Shown one piece after another: positions 1 through 11,249 of a DNA stretch of 64,000 bases. Position 1 is the stretch's first letter, and every line of letters starts with the position of its first letter. A program made the position numbers and the translations under genes. The notes under the pieces were generated by a model, which searched no databases, had not been told where the DNA came from, and saw only the letters and a list, made by a program, of their open reading frames with translations. Source of the DNA: Eucalyptus grandis (lineage: Eukaryota > Streptophyta > Magnoliopsida > Myrtales > Myrtaceae); the NCBI RefSeq assembly GCF_016545825.1, contig NC_052616.1, positions 55,931,623 to 55,995,622 of the forward strand, written 5' to 3'.

Positions 1-2301
1 GGAATAGAAAGACAGTTGTCTATTCCATATACTCCTCAACAAAATGGTGTTGCGGAGAGAAGAAACAGAACCCTACTGGAAATAGTTAGGTCCATGATGG
101 CGCATGCTAACTTGCCTATCACTTTTTGGAGTGATGCGCTATTAACTGTTGCCTATATACTTAACCGGGTGCCTTCCAAATCAGTTACTTCCACTCCATA
201 TGAGTTATGGACAGGTAGAAAACCGGACTTAAGTTTTCTTAAGCCATGGGGTTGTGCTGCCTATACACTTGAGTCCTCTCACAAGTTTGTGAAATTGAGT
301 CCCAGAGGAAAGAAGAGTATTTTCATAAGGTATTCAGAACACTCGAAATGATATGTGTTCATAGGTGAGCAGAAAAGTGGAAGCATAACTGCATTTGAAT
401 CACGAGATGTCACGTTCTTAGAGGATGAATTTCCTAAGAATGGCAAAATAGGGGAAGATTACTCCTTATTTGAGACCTTGGATCGGGATAATGATGTTAG
501 TGGAGTTCATCCAAGTGGGAGTAATATGAGAAGTGATGAATTGAATTCAACTCATTCTCAATTACAACCACATGATGAGACGACATCATCATTACCTAAT
601 CCAAGTGGGAGCATGATGGGGAATGATGTGCAAAGTGTACAATCTCCTATACGGCGAACAAGTCGCCAAAGTATTCGCCGTTGACATTTTGACATTGAAG
701 GGGAAACTTTTATGGTTGCTCAGCAAGATGAGGATGAGCCAAGAAATATTAATGAGGCTCTGAATTACCTTAGTAAGGAAAAATAGATTCATGCAATGGA
801 AGAAGAAATTGAGTCAATGAAATCAAACCAAGTCTAGGAACTGGTTGATCTTTCAAAATGACGCAGAGCTATTAGGAACAAGTGGGTTCTCAAAATAAAG
901 CGAAAGGCTGATGGCTTGATAGAAAGGCATAAGGCTCGTCTTGTGGCGAAGGGGTATAATCAACAGGAATGAATTGATTATGAATATACTTTTTCTCTTA
1001 TAGTGAGATTTACCTCGATTCGCATTATTCTGGCAATAGTGGCTGGTATGGATCTTGAGTTACATCATATGGATGTAAAGACTACTTTTCTCAATGGAGA
1101 ATTAGAGGAATAAATATATATGGAACAACCTGCTGGTTTCATAGTGAAAGGCCAAGAAGAAAATGTATGTCGACTTTTGAGATCGATATATGGCCTTAAG
1201 CAGTCATCGAGACAATGGTATATATGTTTTCATAATGCCATAATGGCATATGATTTTACAATGATTGATGAGGATCATTGTATATATATCAAAAGATCCA
1301 ATGATCAATTTGTGATCATATCATTATATGTTGATGATATACTAATTGCTGGAAGCAATATGTAGTTTGTTAGTACTGTCAAAAGTTAGTTGTCTTCCAA
1401 TTTTAAGATGAAAGATATGGGTGAGGCTGCATACATTCTTGGAGTTAAGATTTCAAGAGATCATTCGAAGATATCGTTATCTCTTTCGCAAGAAACATAT
1501 ATAAACAAGGTTCTTGAACTATTTCGTATGCAAGATTGTAAACCCATAGACACTCCTATTGCAAAAGGTGAAGGATTGAGCCATAGACTGTGTCCAAGGA
1601 CTCCACAAGAGAAGGAACAAATGAAACATCTTCCTTATGCTAGTGCTGTTGGGAGCTTGATGTACGCTATGATGTGTACAAAACCCGACATATGTTTTAC
1701 AGTTGGAATGGTGAGTAGATACCAATCCAATCCAGGTCCAGCACATTGGAAAGCCGTAAAGAGAATACTAAGGTATCTGAAGGGAACTGTTGATTACAAG
1801 TTGAATTACCAAGGAAAGGATCTGTGACTTGAAGGCTATTCAGATGCTGATTGGGGAGGAGATTTAGATGAAAGAAAATCTACCTCTGGATTTGCTTTCT
1901 TACTGAACAATGGCGCCATATCATGGAATAGTAAGAAGCAAACGTGTATATCCTTATCCATGATGGAAGCTGAGTTCGTGGCATTATCAGCAGCAGTACA
2001 AGAAGGAGTTTGGCTTAAGAGATTTTTGGATCATTTAGGTGTTATTAAGAAAGCTGCAAATCCATTATTGGTTAACTGTGATAGCCAAGCAGGTATAGCA
2101 TACACCAAATATCCAAAATATCATGGCAAGACCAAACATATAGATACCAAGTATAACTTTGTCAAAGATATGGTTACACGAAAGGATGTGAACTTACAGT
2201 ACATATCTACGCATAGAATGGTAGCAGATCCTATGACAAAGCCAATACCTAGAGATGTGTTTTGTGGTCATATAAAATCTCTAGGATTGCGTAGAGTCTG
2301 A
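1..2301 (+). pseudogene. pol: Copia pol: integrase C-terminal part, RT and RNase H, broken
   Basis: Integrase sequence is seen near 16-350 ([15 protein letters not shown], then the NRVPSK region). Reverse transcriptase follows at about 860-1800, with KWVLKIK, KARLVAKGYNQ, the MDVKT.FLNGELEE block and the catalytic YVDD at 1326-1337. RNase H follows, with YSDADWGGD near 1838, STSGF, and DSQAG near 2080. The polyprotein ends with KSLGLRRV and a stop at 2299-2301. In-frame stops interrupt it at about 349, 682, 784, 859, 970, 1111, 1363, 1387 and 1825. Several lie where the family has conserved residues, so this is a dead copy. In live elements the protein copies element RNA into DNA and integrates it. 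Confidence 0.93.
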
Positions 2302-3370
2302 TGTACTAGATTGTAATTTCCCTGAGTTGTTCACATTTATGAACTTTTGTTTTTTCATTGTTAATGCCTATGAATCTTTGTTTGATCTTTATGCATCTTA
2401 ATGCTCAGTGCATTACTTTAAGTTGAGAAAGTATGTCGGACAGATAAAAGATTAGCCCACTCACACGAGTAATCGCCTCTATTTACTGTATGATAAATAG
2501 AGATGAGACTGTTTTTAAGCTTATTATCTAGGTGATAATCGAGAGCTCAAGCTTAAAATACGTATGTCGCCTTAATTGAGTGTTAAGATGAGGACGTAAT
2601 ACTTACTATGTCCGAAAGTAAAATACCCCACATATTTTACTTTATCTGTCTAAGATACCAGATGTGAGTTCTGAGGAATTTTGTAAATGAGTAGATACGT
2701 GAACTCAAGTTAGACATTGTGTATGTCTGAACTATCATCTGTACGGTATTGAAAGGTGTAGACATACGCTCCATGGGAAATGAGTTAATACCGTAATACG
2801 TACTTCATACTACGTATGCATGAGCCGACCAATAAGAGTGGCAAAAAGTTTGATCTCAACTTTTATGACGTGTGAGACTTTTGAGGAAAAGAGTTCCTTA
2901 ATTTTAGTGCCCTCATGACTTTTACTTATTCTCGAGATTTCTATTTAGTGTTTGCTATCTTAGGATGTTGCCAATAGTCATGAGTTGATTCGATCTAATG
3001 GGACAATTCTAGAAAAGCAAACTGAACTGAAATTTAAAGTTTAAAGGAAAGAGGAAGATCGATTTTGGAGAATCACATTATAGTTTTGTATTCACTAGTC
3101 GACCAATTATGACTGTCTTTGTGATAATTATAATTGTGATACAATATATGTATCATTGTTTAAAAGAGATCAAGATAGATATAAATGTGATCGACCGATT
3201 TAGGGTAGCATACTAAATCTACTCAGAGTGAGATGCCCATTATGAGCTACTATATATTCCTAACAGATACATAGCAACGAGCTCTCAAAGTATGCTGGTC
3301 GCACGGATTATTCACCGATATGAATGTTGAAGAGAGGTAAAGAGAATTCTGTTCAGCCCACCATGTGCGA
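2302..3370 (+). other. Long noncoding 3' tail of the Copia element, rich in stem-loops
   Basis: Between the RNase H stop and the polypurine tract lie about 1.07 kb without coding frames. It holds clear inverted repeats: 2477-2485 with 2494-2502, 2513-2522 with 2549-2558 (enclosing 2523-2528 with 2534-2539), and 2617-2625 with 2633-2641. The same stretch, with the same hairpins, occurs in copy 2 at 61998-63104. Its role is unknown. A tail this long is more than most Copia elements carry there. Confidence 0.7.
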
Positions 3371-3378
3371 GTGGGAGA
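3371..3378 (+). other. Polypurine tract (plus-strand primer site)
   Basis: GTGGGAGA lies directly before the TG that starts the LTR. This matches the usual AAGTGGGAGA-type primer tract of plant Copia elements. It is identical in copy 2 at 61990-61997. Confidence 0.7.
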
Positions 3379-3808
3379 TGATGGTTTTATTAATGATGGG
3401 CTTAAGGCCCGTCCGCCCATGTTGGGCCTAAAAGCCCGGCCCACAGGAATAGAGCCTGTGGATGGAGGGTCGTATAAAAGGGAGGAGAGAGAGAGAGAAC
3501 GCACATTTTGGCATTTCAAAGTACGTACGTCCCTCTCCCTTGCTCTCTCTCTCTCCAACAAAAGTAGAAAAAACAGTAACGTTTTTCTTCCCTTCAAGCC
3601 GGCAATTTGGCGTCATCGGATCGAACAAGGACAAATTATCTTCCTCTTATCGGCGTCGATGTCTAATATGTGGCTAACAAGGTACGCTCGAATCCGTGGT
3701 GTGCTTTAGGATCGATGATACATGATTTTCCCGAGCTTGTCTTCCACATTTGTTTTAGGAGTTCGATTTAGTGTCGAATCCGATTTTGAGGATCCGTTAA
3801 TCCCAACA
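3379..3808 (+). repeat. 3' LTR of Copia copy 1
   Basis: The LTR runs from TGATGG after the polypurine tract to CCCAACA, giving the TG...CA ends of an LTR of about 430 bp. Its U3 part has several GGCCCA-type motifs and a TATA box. A CT-rich leader and the U5 follow. The LTR of copy 2 is 421 bp and aligns end to end. Short open frames on both strands here overlap one another and are not genes. Confidence 0.75.
3473..3480 (+). promoter_or_regulatory. TATA box of the Copia LTR
   Basis: TATAAAAG is followed within 30-40 bases by GA- and CT-rich leader sequence. It is preceded by GGGCC/GGCCCA motifs at about 3400-3442 that resemble plant site II elements. Copy 2 keeps the same arrangement on the minus strand near 61883-61890. 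Confidence 0.6.
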
Positions 3809-3965
3809 GATATCTTAGGATTCATGTTCTCATCCAGAAGAATATTGTCGCGCTTCAAATCATGGTGAATGATCCTAGCACATGAATCCTCATACAGACA
3901 AAGAGGTCCTCAAGTGATTCGACTTATTATACTGAAGCACCTCTCCTAACTTAACAACATACGTT
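3809..3965 (-). pseudogene. CRK-type kinase exon fragment cut by the Copia insertion
   Basis: Read on the minus strand from about 3900 down to 3809, the sequence gives [17 protein letters not shown], then [12 protein letters not shown], and then meets the LTR. This is the catalytic-loop region of a receptor-like kinase, with HHD where HRD is usual. The frame breaks just upstream, around 3900-3960. The remaining exons would lie left of the window or have been lost. The 5 bp GATAT at 3809-3813 is the predicted target duplication. Its partner would lie outside the window. Confidence 0.75.
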
Positions 3966-4620
3966 TGATTAACTCTGCAAAATAGAGATTTTTTAGGTTC
4001 TTAATTGTTCTACATATAATACATAGCATTGGTAATGTATACATTACTAGAAAAATTATTAATGATGTTAGAGATATAAATATATTTAGGATATATGTAG
4101 GAGGTTTCGTGTATTTCCCTTAATTGATTCTAATTAATATTTAACTACGTTAGATAGTTGTCTTATAAAGTCTATTAATAGGCTCGTGTACTTTTCATTT
4201 ATTATGGACCAGTTCATTACATTTTTCTACTATACACGCTTTTCAACTTGATATCAAAGTCATCATAATCTGAGAAGTGTAACCATCGAGTCTATTTCTA
4301 ACAATGTGGATAGGCCATGTTTCTCCGCCGCGGTGTCACACGATGGAGCCCGCCAATCGCATACATTGCGTTGCTCCTTGTCGTTATCACGACACCAGCT
4401 ACATAGGGCATGTCGCCTCCGTTTCTCCGCCAAGCTCACAAATTTAGTTGCCAATCGAGAATCTTTCGCTATTTGTTTTGGGCAACAAACACCACCACCG
4501 GACTCATTGCCCTCAGAAGTATCAGATCCTAAACTTTCACAGCAAAAGAACGCTTGAATCCGCCACACGCGCCACCACCTCGCGGGCCCGCCGAAGCCCG
4601 TCGCTTGCAAGTAATTTTCC
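3966..4620. other. Intergenic stretch, no gene recognised
   Basis: AT-rich sequence follows the kinase relic. About 4300-4610 is more GC-rich, with open frames on both strands, but none shows a known motif. I can assign nothing here. Confidence 0.4.
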
Positions 4621-6480
4621 GATGCTTTTTACTGGCTATTTGACAGATAATAATATTAAGAGATGAATATAAAAAAATCCGTCATCACGAAACACAAGAT
4701 TATGCAACATAATTAATAAATGAATATAATAAAGTTATCTATGGAAGGAAAGAATGTGAATATCTCCTAGAGGGGTGAATAGGTGATTGTGTGGAAATCA
4801 AAAAGAAAAATTAAACAAATATTGGAGTAAGACAACTTCTGATGAAGTGATTAGATTTTACGAGTGTACAATTCTATCAAAATAAATAAAAGAAATGAGG
4901 CATAGAGAATTGTACACGGAATATTATAGTGATTTGGCTTTTGTAAGCCTATATCCACTCTCTCACACTACAACCTATTGGCTAGAATCCACTAATAAGA
5001 ACTTATCAGAGGTTACAAGAACTAAGCCAAGAACACTCAAGTTTATGTGACCCACTTCTCACACAGTCTCAACCGCTAATAAGTTATACAATTTCACTCA
5101 TAGAAACAAAAGTATAAGATCTCAAAACACTCTTCAAACTTTGGAATTAAAAGCTTCAATTCTAATAAATACAAATTCTTAATCATGTCAGTTTCGAAAC
5201 ATCTTCTTATACTCATTTTAGTCCAAGTTGTCCGTTGGACATATCTCCAAGAGGATTAACTAGCCAATCTACCCCTTGGACTGAATCTAGTCATGAAGAT
5301 TTGACTGCTTCATAATTAATGAGGGTGAAGCTTCCCGTATGTTCTGTTGCCTATATGGCATTTCAAGTTTCCAAAAGTTGAGTGTTTAGAATTGGAAAGA
5401 ATGTTTCACCTCTTAAAAGATATTCCAGGAAAGTTGAATCTTCAATGGGTATTAGGAAGACTTTTCTTTTGGAATTCATTATAAATATGATAGGGAATCT
5501 AACCAATTCCCACTAGTTGTTACACGAGTATTTGACTCTTTCCTAGCCATTGGACAAATTATGTAAGGAAGGAAAAATGAGCCTTGACTCAAATCCTGAA
5601 TGATATCTGATCATATCTCATCAGACTTTCCATTGAAGATAATTTATATCAGAATCAAAGTCTCTAAAATTTGTCAATCATCAAAATCACTTAGGGAATG
5701 TTTTCTCAACACATACTATTAAGAGGGTTTTACCACATGACTACACATACTATAAAAGCGTGATGACTTTTGCGATTGACAAGTTGTGTGCTACACATTT
5801 TGACATAATCTTTGGTCATTTTTTATGAGTACACAATGAAAAGTAGCATATGTTGACAGTTAAAACCCAAAACAATGGAGCTAGATTTATTGAGAGATGC
5901 GTGAGATTAAGAGCAATTAACTTAAGAAATGGTCATATAAAAAAAATCATCACTAGCCTGACAAATGATTTAATAAATTAATTGTATGAAATAGTCTTAA
6001 TAAATCTATTATTTTCGTAAATCAAACCCCCATGACATTGGCTTTGCAATTTAATATCTAGGTTGTGCTTATGGATTAGATGTATAGAGCAAACTCGATT
6101 CCTTGCAGCGGCTATTGATTCACATTATTAAAATGGATCTTTTCGTACTTAAAAAAGAAAATACGAAAGCCGTATAGATAATATCATGAACGAGAGGAGT
6201 CCACTAGACAAGGGAAGCTCGTCAAAGATTCCAGAATGATTGTGCACTTGTAACATAAAAAATGAAAATCGTGCTTCAAAGTCCTGGGGAGACTTTTGGG
6301 TAAATTAGGAGGATTTACCAAATCAATTATTAAAGTATGAATTTCATTTTATTATCTTCCATTAAAAAGATCTCCGCTTAATGTTTTGTTTTCTAATTGA
6401 ATGGGTATATTTTGGTTTAGCAGTTATGGAGTGGACATGTGTATGAAGAGGTGGATGACGCAAGTTCAATAATTCCTTAC
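4621..6480. repeat. Duplicated noncoding block (partner at 39330-40130) with an insertion
   Basis: 4621-4741 and about 5716-6380 match 39330-39430 and 39450-40130 closely. The shared order includes the stretch reading CTGACATATTTGTG-like blocks, a gene-free AAAAAGGAAAA run and a GGAGACTTTTG stretch. In the left copy about 970 bp (4742-5715) separates the two parts. This insert starts with a short GAGGGGTGAATAG motif, but I could not find matching ends. No coding frame is convincing. Related sequence also lies far upstream of genes B and E (about 35.15-35.7 and 60.2-60.78 kb), so the block probably belongs to the old CRK duplication unit. Confidence 0.6.
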
Positions 6481-7159
6481 AAGGAAAAAAAAATCTCTAT
6501 CTTCCCAAAAAGAAATAAAAATAGACAAGAAAAAAAAAAAACCTTCATCATAATTGATTGGTGGATTTTTTTTTTTTTTTTTTTAAATGTATTATGTTAC
6601 TCTAACTTTTACCATCTCAAGTATTATGTTCAAAGCCATATAGCTCTTCTTCTCTCTCTCATGCGCACACACACTTGGTTAAATATAGGATGGTGTCTAC
6701 TGTATAAATTCTTCTTTACAATAATGATTAGAGTTACCCAAGAAAAGCTCAATGAAGTTAAAGATTAGTTCCCTAATCGAGCTAAAGCTACTAGAAAATA
6801 CAGTACCAAATGTCAAAATCGGTCCTAAAATCTCATTATAGATAGCTCGTAGATCATCGACTGTCCTTGGTGAGGGTTTTGCAAACCCTATCACCAAAAT
6901 CGACAAAGACAGTTTGACTTCCTATTCCCAGAGGATATCAATTACGTGCTCATCCCGTCAACTTCACGATCAAAAGATTGATGGAGGTAATCTAATTAAA
7001 TACCAGGACAACTAACTAAAAAGATACATCAATCAATCAAAGAACTAAGACGACACAACTGCAATAAATTTATTCCTAATTTTTACAAGAGGAAGTGCAT
7101 TCACAAAGCAAATAGATAACCTCTATCTTGAGTTACAAATACTCTCATAGAATACAAAG

Positions 7160-7412
7160 ACCTTTTTTTTTGTCGAATAAATCAATTTCATTTCTTCAAC
7201 TAATGATCTCCAAACGACAAAGAAGTGCTTTTGAATGAAGGATGGCTCAAAAGGGTTGAGGTGGGTTAGACAACCAATTACAAAGGGAGGGCTTCAATTC
7301 TTTGGCCCTAACGACCTAGTCTATTAATTGATTAGCCTCACGATAACAATGGACAACTTGGATTTCCTAGAGATGGGATAAACAAGATTTGCATTCTGCA
7401 ATAACAGCCGGT
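7160..7412 (-). mobile_element. 5'-truncated LINE tail
   Basis: The minus strand from about 7412 reads VIAECKSCLSHL, then EIQVVHCYREANQLID. This is the C-terminal end of the RNase H domain found at the 3' end of plant LINE ORF2. Stops follow, and the copy ends in an A-run (T-run at about 7165-7173 on the plus strand). Only the last 250 bp of the element are present, as expected for 5' truncation during target-primed reverse transcription. It is a different LINE from the one at 16.5-25.3 kb. Confidence 0.65.
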
Positions 7413-7748
7413 ATTGACACTTAAATTTTGGCTAACTATTTCATCATCCATTAATTGTATAGAAAATTAAAGATTAATTTTTAACCCCTAGCAAAAATAA
7501 TCATCATTAAATTGCATAGAATATAGATGTTAGAGCATTTGCATTAACATTTGTAGAATTCATTAGAAAAATATTTTTTTAAAAGGAAAAAGGAAAAAGA
7601 AAAATTAACAAATTAAGTTTTTGTTTTTCAAAAACCCGGCCCCTTCTTCTCCTTTGCAACCCAGGCTCTTTCTTCTCCTCTTTTCCTTTTTCATTTGGGC
7701 CAGCCCAGCCCACCTCTTTCCCTCTTTCCGGCCCAGCCTTCCTCCCCT

Positions 7749-7792
7749 CTTTCTTTCCTTCTTCCTCGCGCGCGAGGAAGAAGGAAAGAAAG
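7749..7792. repeat. Perfect 44-bp palindrome without spacer
   Basis: Two 22-base arms meet at 7770/7771 in CGCGCGCG. One arm is all pyrimidine outside the centre, the other all purine. Every base pair from 7749/7792 inward matches; 7748/7793 does not. The palindrome sits in a CT-rich stretch of about 7620-7960 that contains no gene I recognise. Confidence 0.9.
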
Positions 7793-8001
7793 GACGAGGG
7801 TACAAGGTACAGGAGACAAGGCCGGGGGTGTGTTCTTTGAGTTCTTGAGTTCACGATCTCATTTTCTCCGGATCCAGAGTGTTCTTGAGTTCAACTAAGT
7901 TGAAGTCGCTGGTGTCGAACATTTCCTGACTATTGTTTGGGTCTAGGCCTTAGTCCCGATCCTCAAAGCGTTGAATATCTTATTTCCATAGACGTTCACT
8001 A

Positions 8002-8592
8002 AGGGAGTGCATGATAACCAAAATTTCTGTTCCCACATATTTCGGAGAGAAACTGTTTGATAAACCTATCAGCTTTTCTATTTCTAGAATAGATTTATAT
8101 TCCATAAATAGATTTGGAAGAGAAATCAAAAACTAAAATTTTCTACTTCTCTATTTCTGAAATAGAAATAAGAAATAAAAATCATTCTCATCATTCGTCA
8201 ATCAGTCCTTCATTCGTTGCCATTGACCACCGTCCGTCCATCGCTCGCCGTTGTTGCTTGCCGTCGATCGCCACCGCCGCTTGCCATTGGCCCCGCCACC
8301 ACCGGTCGCCGATTGCGGGCCACCAGCCCCGCCGCCGTCGCCACTAGTTGCCGATCGCCCGCCGCCTCCGCCAGCCACCAGCCGTCCATCCTGCCGCCGA
8401 TCGCCGTTCACCACTGTCCAAAAGGAAGAAATTTTGTATCGTTATCAAATGAATTTCTATTTTTATAGTAGAAATTTTGTGTCGTTATCAAGCGGTTATT
8501 TTTTGTTGGAAACTCTTATAAAAATAGCAATAGAAAAATATATTTCTGTTCCAGAAACTATTTATGGAATAGAATGGTTATCACGCACCCCT
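8002..8592. mobile_element. Small non-autonomous inverted-repeat DNA transposon
   Basis: The ends are imperfect inverted repeats: GTGCATGATAACCA near 8007-8020 and TGGTTATCACGCAC near 8575-8588. Further matching TTTCTGTTCC/GGAACAGAAA sequence lies inside. The centre is a GC-rich stretch of GCC/CCG triplets (about 8210-8410), whose proline- and arginine-rich frames are not genes. No transposase is present. The family resembles hAT-type MITEs, but no clean target duplication is visible. Confidence 0.6.
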
Positions 8593-9014
8593 ACATGTTT
8601 GTTAAAATGCCTCCCAGACAAGTCTGAGAGAGCAGTGCCCATTTTGTTCCAATCCGAAGAGTTGTTGACGTAAATTATTTGTGATCACTCAATACCGTAC
8701 GAGTTTAGATGTTCAGTGATGTCCGCGTCCTGTTTGTTATCACATTGTTTTTCTTTTGCGCTTGTTCTTCCTTGAATCTGCGAAGTAGTGGCTGGCGATG
8801 GCGGCAAAGATCTGGCCGAGGGGGCGTTTGTGGTGTGGCTGCGAGCATAAGTCTTGGGTGGACGGTGGTGTTCAAATTTGGTGGCAGCGACGTTGGTGCG
8901 ACGACCGGAGATGGTTGGACATGAGCTGTTACAGAGCTGTTCGTTCCCGTTCTTTGGCTGTCCCAATATGTCCAAAGGTGGATGGCTGGCCTGGAGGAGA
9001 TGATATTATGAGAC

Positions 9015-9568
9015 ATAAGAACATGAATGATAACTATTATGGCGAGAGATTGATTTTTGGAACAAAAATAAATTCATTTCTATTTCTAGACGAGTCTCTG
9101 AATAAAAATGTGTGTTTGATAACAATGAAATTTTTTTATTTTCGGATTAGAAATTCATTTGATAATAACACGAAATTTTTTCATTTCGAGCAGCAACGGA
9201 TGGTAGCAAGCAACGATCGGTGGGCAGTGATCGGCGAATGGCGGCTATGATTAGTAACAAGGTATGGTGGTTGACCACAACAATGGACAATAGTTGTTAG
9301 GCAGCCGCCTTATACAGAGGAAATGCGATAAGAAGAATTTTTATTTCTCAATTTTATTTTAGACATAGAAAAGTAGAAAAAAATTATTCTCATTTCTGTG
9401 TAGAAAATTTTTACTTTTCATTTTTGTTTCAAGCCTATTTTGAACTACAAATTTGTTTCGAAAATAGAAAAATGATATTGCGTTATCAAACAGATTTTTG
9501 TTGAACGCTTGTTTCTAAAATAATAAAATAGTTTTGAAACAAAGATAAAAATAATTATCATGCGCACC
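9015..9568. mobile_element. Probable related inverted-repeat element
   Basis: The right end ATTATCATGCGCACC (9554-9568) mirrors the left sequence near 9024-9038 and resembles the ends of the 8002-8592 element. Fragments such as GATAACA, GAAATTT and TTTCATTT recur in the interior of both. The left end is diverged, so its border is approximate. Confidence 0.4.
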
Positions 9569-9599
9569 ATAAATGGTTAAAAGAGATAGCTAAATGAGT

Positions 9600-10440
9600 T
9601 TAATTGGTTTAGTTAGGTTAGGCCCGGTTTAGTCTAGTGGGCTAGGTTGTTCATAGTGATTTGGGCTTATTCCATCTTTAATATGTTGGGTTTTGACTAA
9701 GATGGGCTTGGACTAAATTATGGGTTATATTTAAAAAGGAGCTTGAGAGTTTTAGTCTACGTGGGCTTGATTGATAAGCCCACTTGTTGTGTGACCTTTG
9801 TGTGGCCCGAACTTGGCAATTTTCATGTGGACGGGACCTGGAAATTTGACCCACATTGTTATACATGAGCCAACAAAATTAGGCTCGAGTCTTCTGGCGG
9901 AGCCTGAATTTGGCCCGTATTTGAACTTGGCATTAGGACTCGGCCCGGGTCACTATTTTCATATTAAAAATTAATTAAATTTAAAAAATTGGAAAAAATA
10001 TTTGTTTTCTAAAAACTAGGGAAAAGCTAACAAAATTAGTTTTTGAGTAGTTTTCTCTTAATATGTTTGAAAATCTTTGATAAAAACAATGGTACTCAAA
10101 ATTAAACAAGCTTTTAGTGCTTTACCATATGATTTAGGTGTTCTTAGAGACAAATGCTAAGTCGTCATTTGCACATTCCTATCTAAATTATCAATTGATT
10201 GCGTGCTTTCAATATGTTGATCGTGGTTTCCCAAGCATAGATAGAAATAACATTTTTCTTATTTCTTAACGTTATATCATTTCTTTTCCTTGCAATTTAT
10301 TTAATACCATTTTCATTGCCAATTGTTATTTTAATGATTACGCACCCACATGATCATTTCAAACGTTAGTGGATATGTTCAAAAAAAAAAAAAGATTGCC
10401 TAACAAACATTTTTATGAAATAAACGATATTAGGAACTAA
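9600..10440 (+). repeat. Gypsy-like repeat with GGCCC motifs
   Basis: Stretches rich in GGGCC, GGCCCG and GGGCTT (9600-9960) lead into AT-rich sequence (to about 10400). The same order occurs reversed at 40200-40760 and 41930-42620. The layout resembles the LTR region of large Gypsy elements, but borders and coding parts are missing, so the class is tentative. From 10440 to 11240 I see no gene. That part vaguely resembles the 3' part of the solo LTR at 16598-19510. Confidence 0.45.
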
Positions 10441-11249
10441 AAGAGCGCTAGTTGATCAATTAGTATAATTAAGGCACCAACCTTAGATTTTTTGGTTGCG
10501 TAGAAAGTGAGGTATATTCCTGTATTTCACTTGGTTTCTAGCCAATCCTTATAGGCTAGTGACAACTCATCATTAGAACATTCTTATAGTGTCAATTTAA
10601 GCTAAAATTGAATACCCCAACACTATGTGAGATATGGGTTGGGATAGCTCTTGCCTAATCAAGGGTTGTAGACCCACCTTTTAAGTAATAACCCTAAACT
10701 CATGTCATTTTCCCTTCGAACGGAAAATGTACGTCTTGATAGTCGACAAATCCCACCTATGTTGATTTAAAGCCCCAAAGAAAACCCATTAGATCCTACA
10801 ACCTACAGGTATAGTTTAACAACATTGAAGCCCAACTAGTTTTACAAGTGAAGAAATGTACAATCTAGTGGGTTAGTTAACAAACAATTCAATTTGATTA
10901 TAGACAAGAGAAGTAGTAGTGAGCCTTATAGAAGCACCATAATGTACAAATGCATCGAATTATAGTGGATCGGTGTATGATTTAGCCTCAATTAGTAACA
11001 GAATTAAGAAGAATTGTAATAATTATGATGGATAATATGTGCAGAGTCTTCTTTTAAGTGCACACGACCCCATTTGAGCAATTAAGAACGTATTATCCAA
11101 ATACATAGATTTTTGCTTATGGTTAATGAAAAATCACGACGAAACACCAAGCAATTTCACTACGAGACAATCCTTGAAGAAGGATTTGAGTCACACCACC
11201 ATTCACTAGGGGTACAATTCAATAATTGACATGCTACTTGTGGATTCCT

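Larger units (their letters stand above)
1..3808 (+). mobile_element. Ty1/Copia retrotransposon copy 1, 5' end outside the window
   Basis: The order integrase, reverse transcriptase, RNase H, polypurine tract, LTR is that of a Copia element. The window opens inside the integrase domain, so the 5' LTR, gag and protease are not visible. The right edge is set by comparison with the inverted copy at 61569-64000: similarity stops in both copies at the same CCCAACA end. Right of 3808 the sequence becomes a receptor-kinase exon on the opposite strand, so the element sits inside a gene relic. Many stop codons show that the copy cannot make its own proteins. Confidence 0.93.

Noticed and set aside
3250..3709. 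Several overlapping frames on both strands
   Set aside because: They lie at the end of the Copia tail and in the LTR, and copy 2 does not keep them.
8251..8673. 140-codon Pro/Arg-rich plus-strand frame
   Set aside because: It lies across the GC-rich centre and right end of a small inverted-repeat transposon. The composition comes from GCC/CCG triplets, and overlapping frames exist on both strands.
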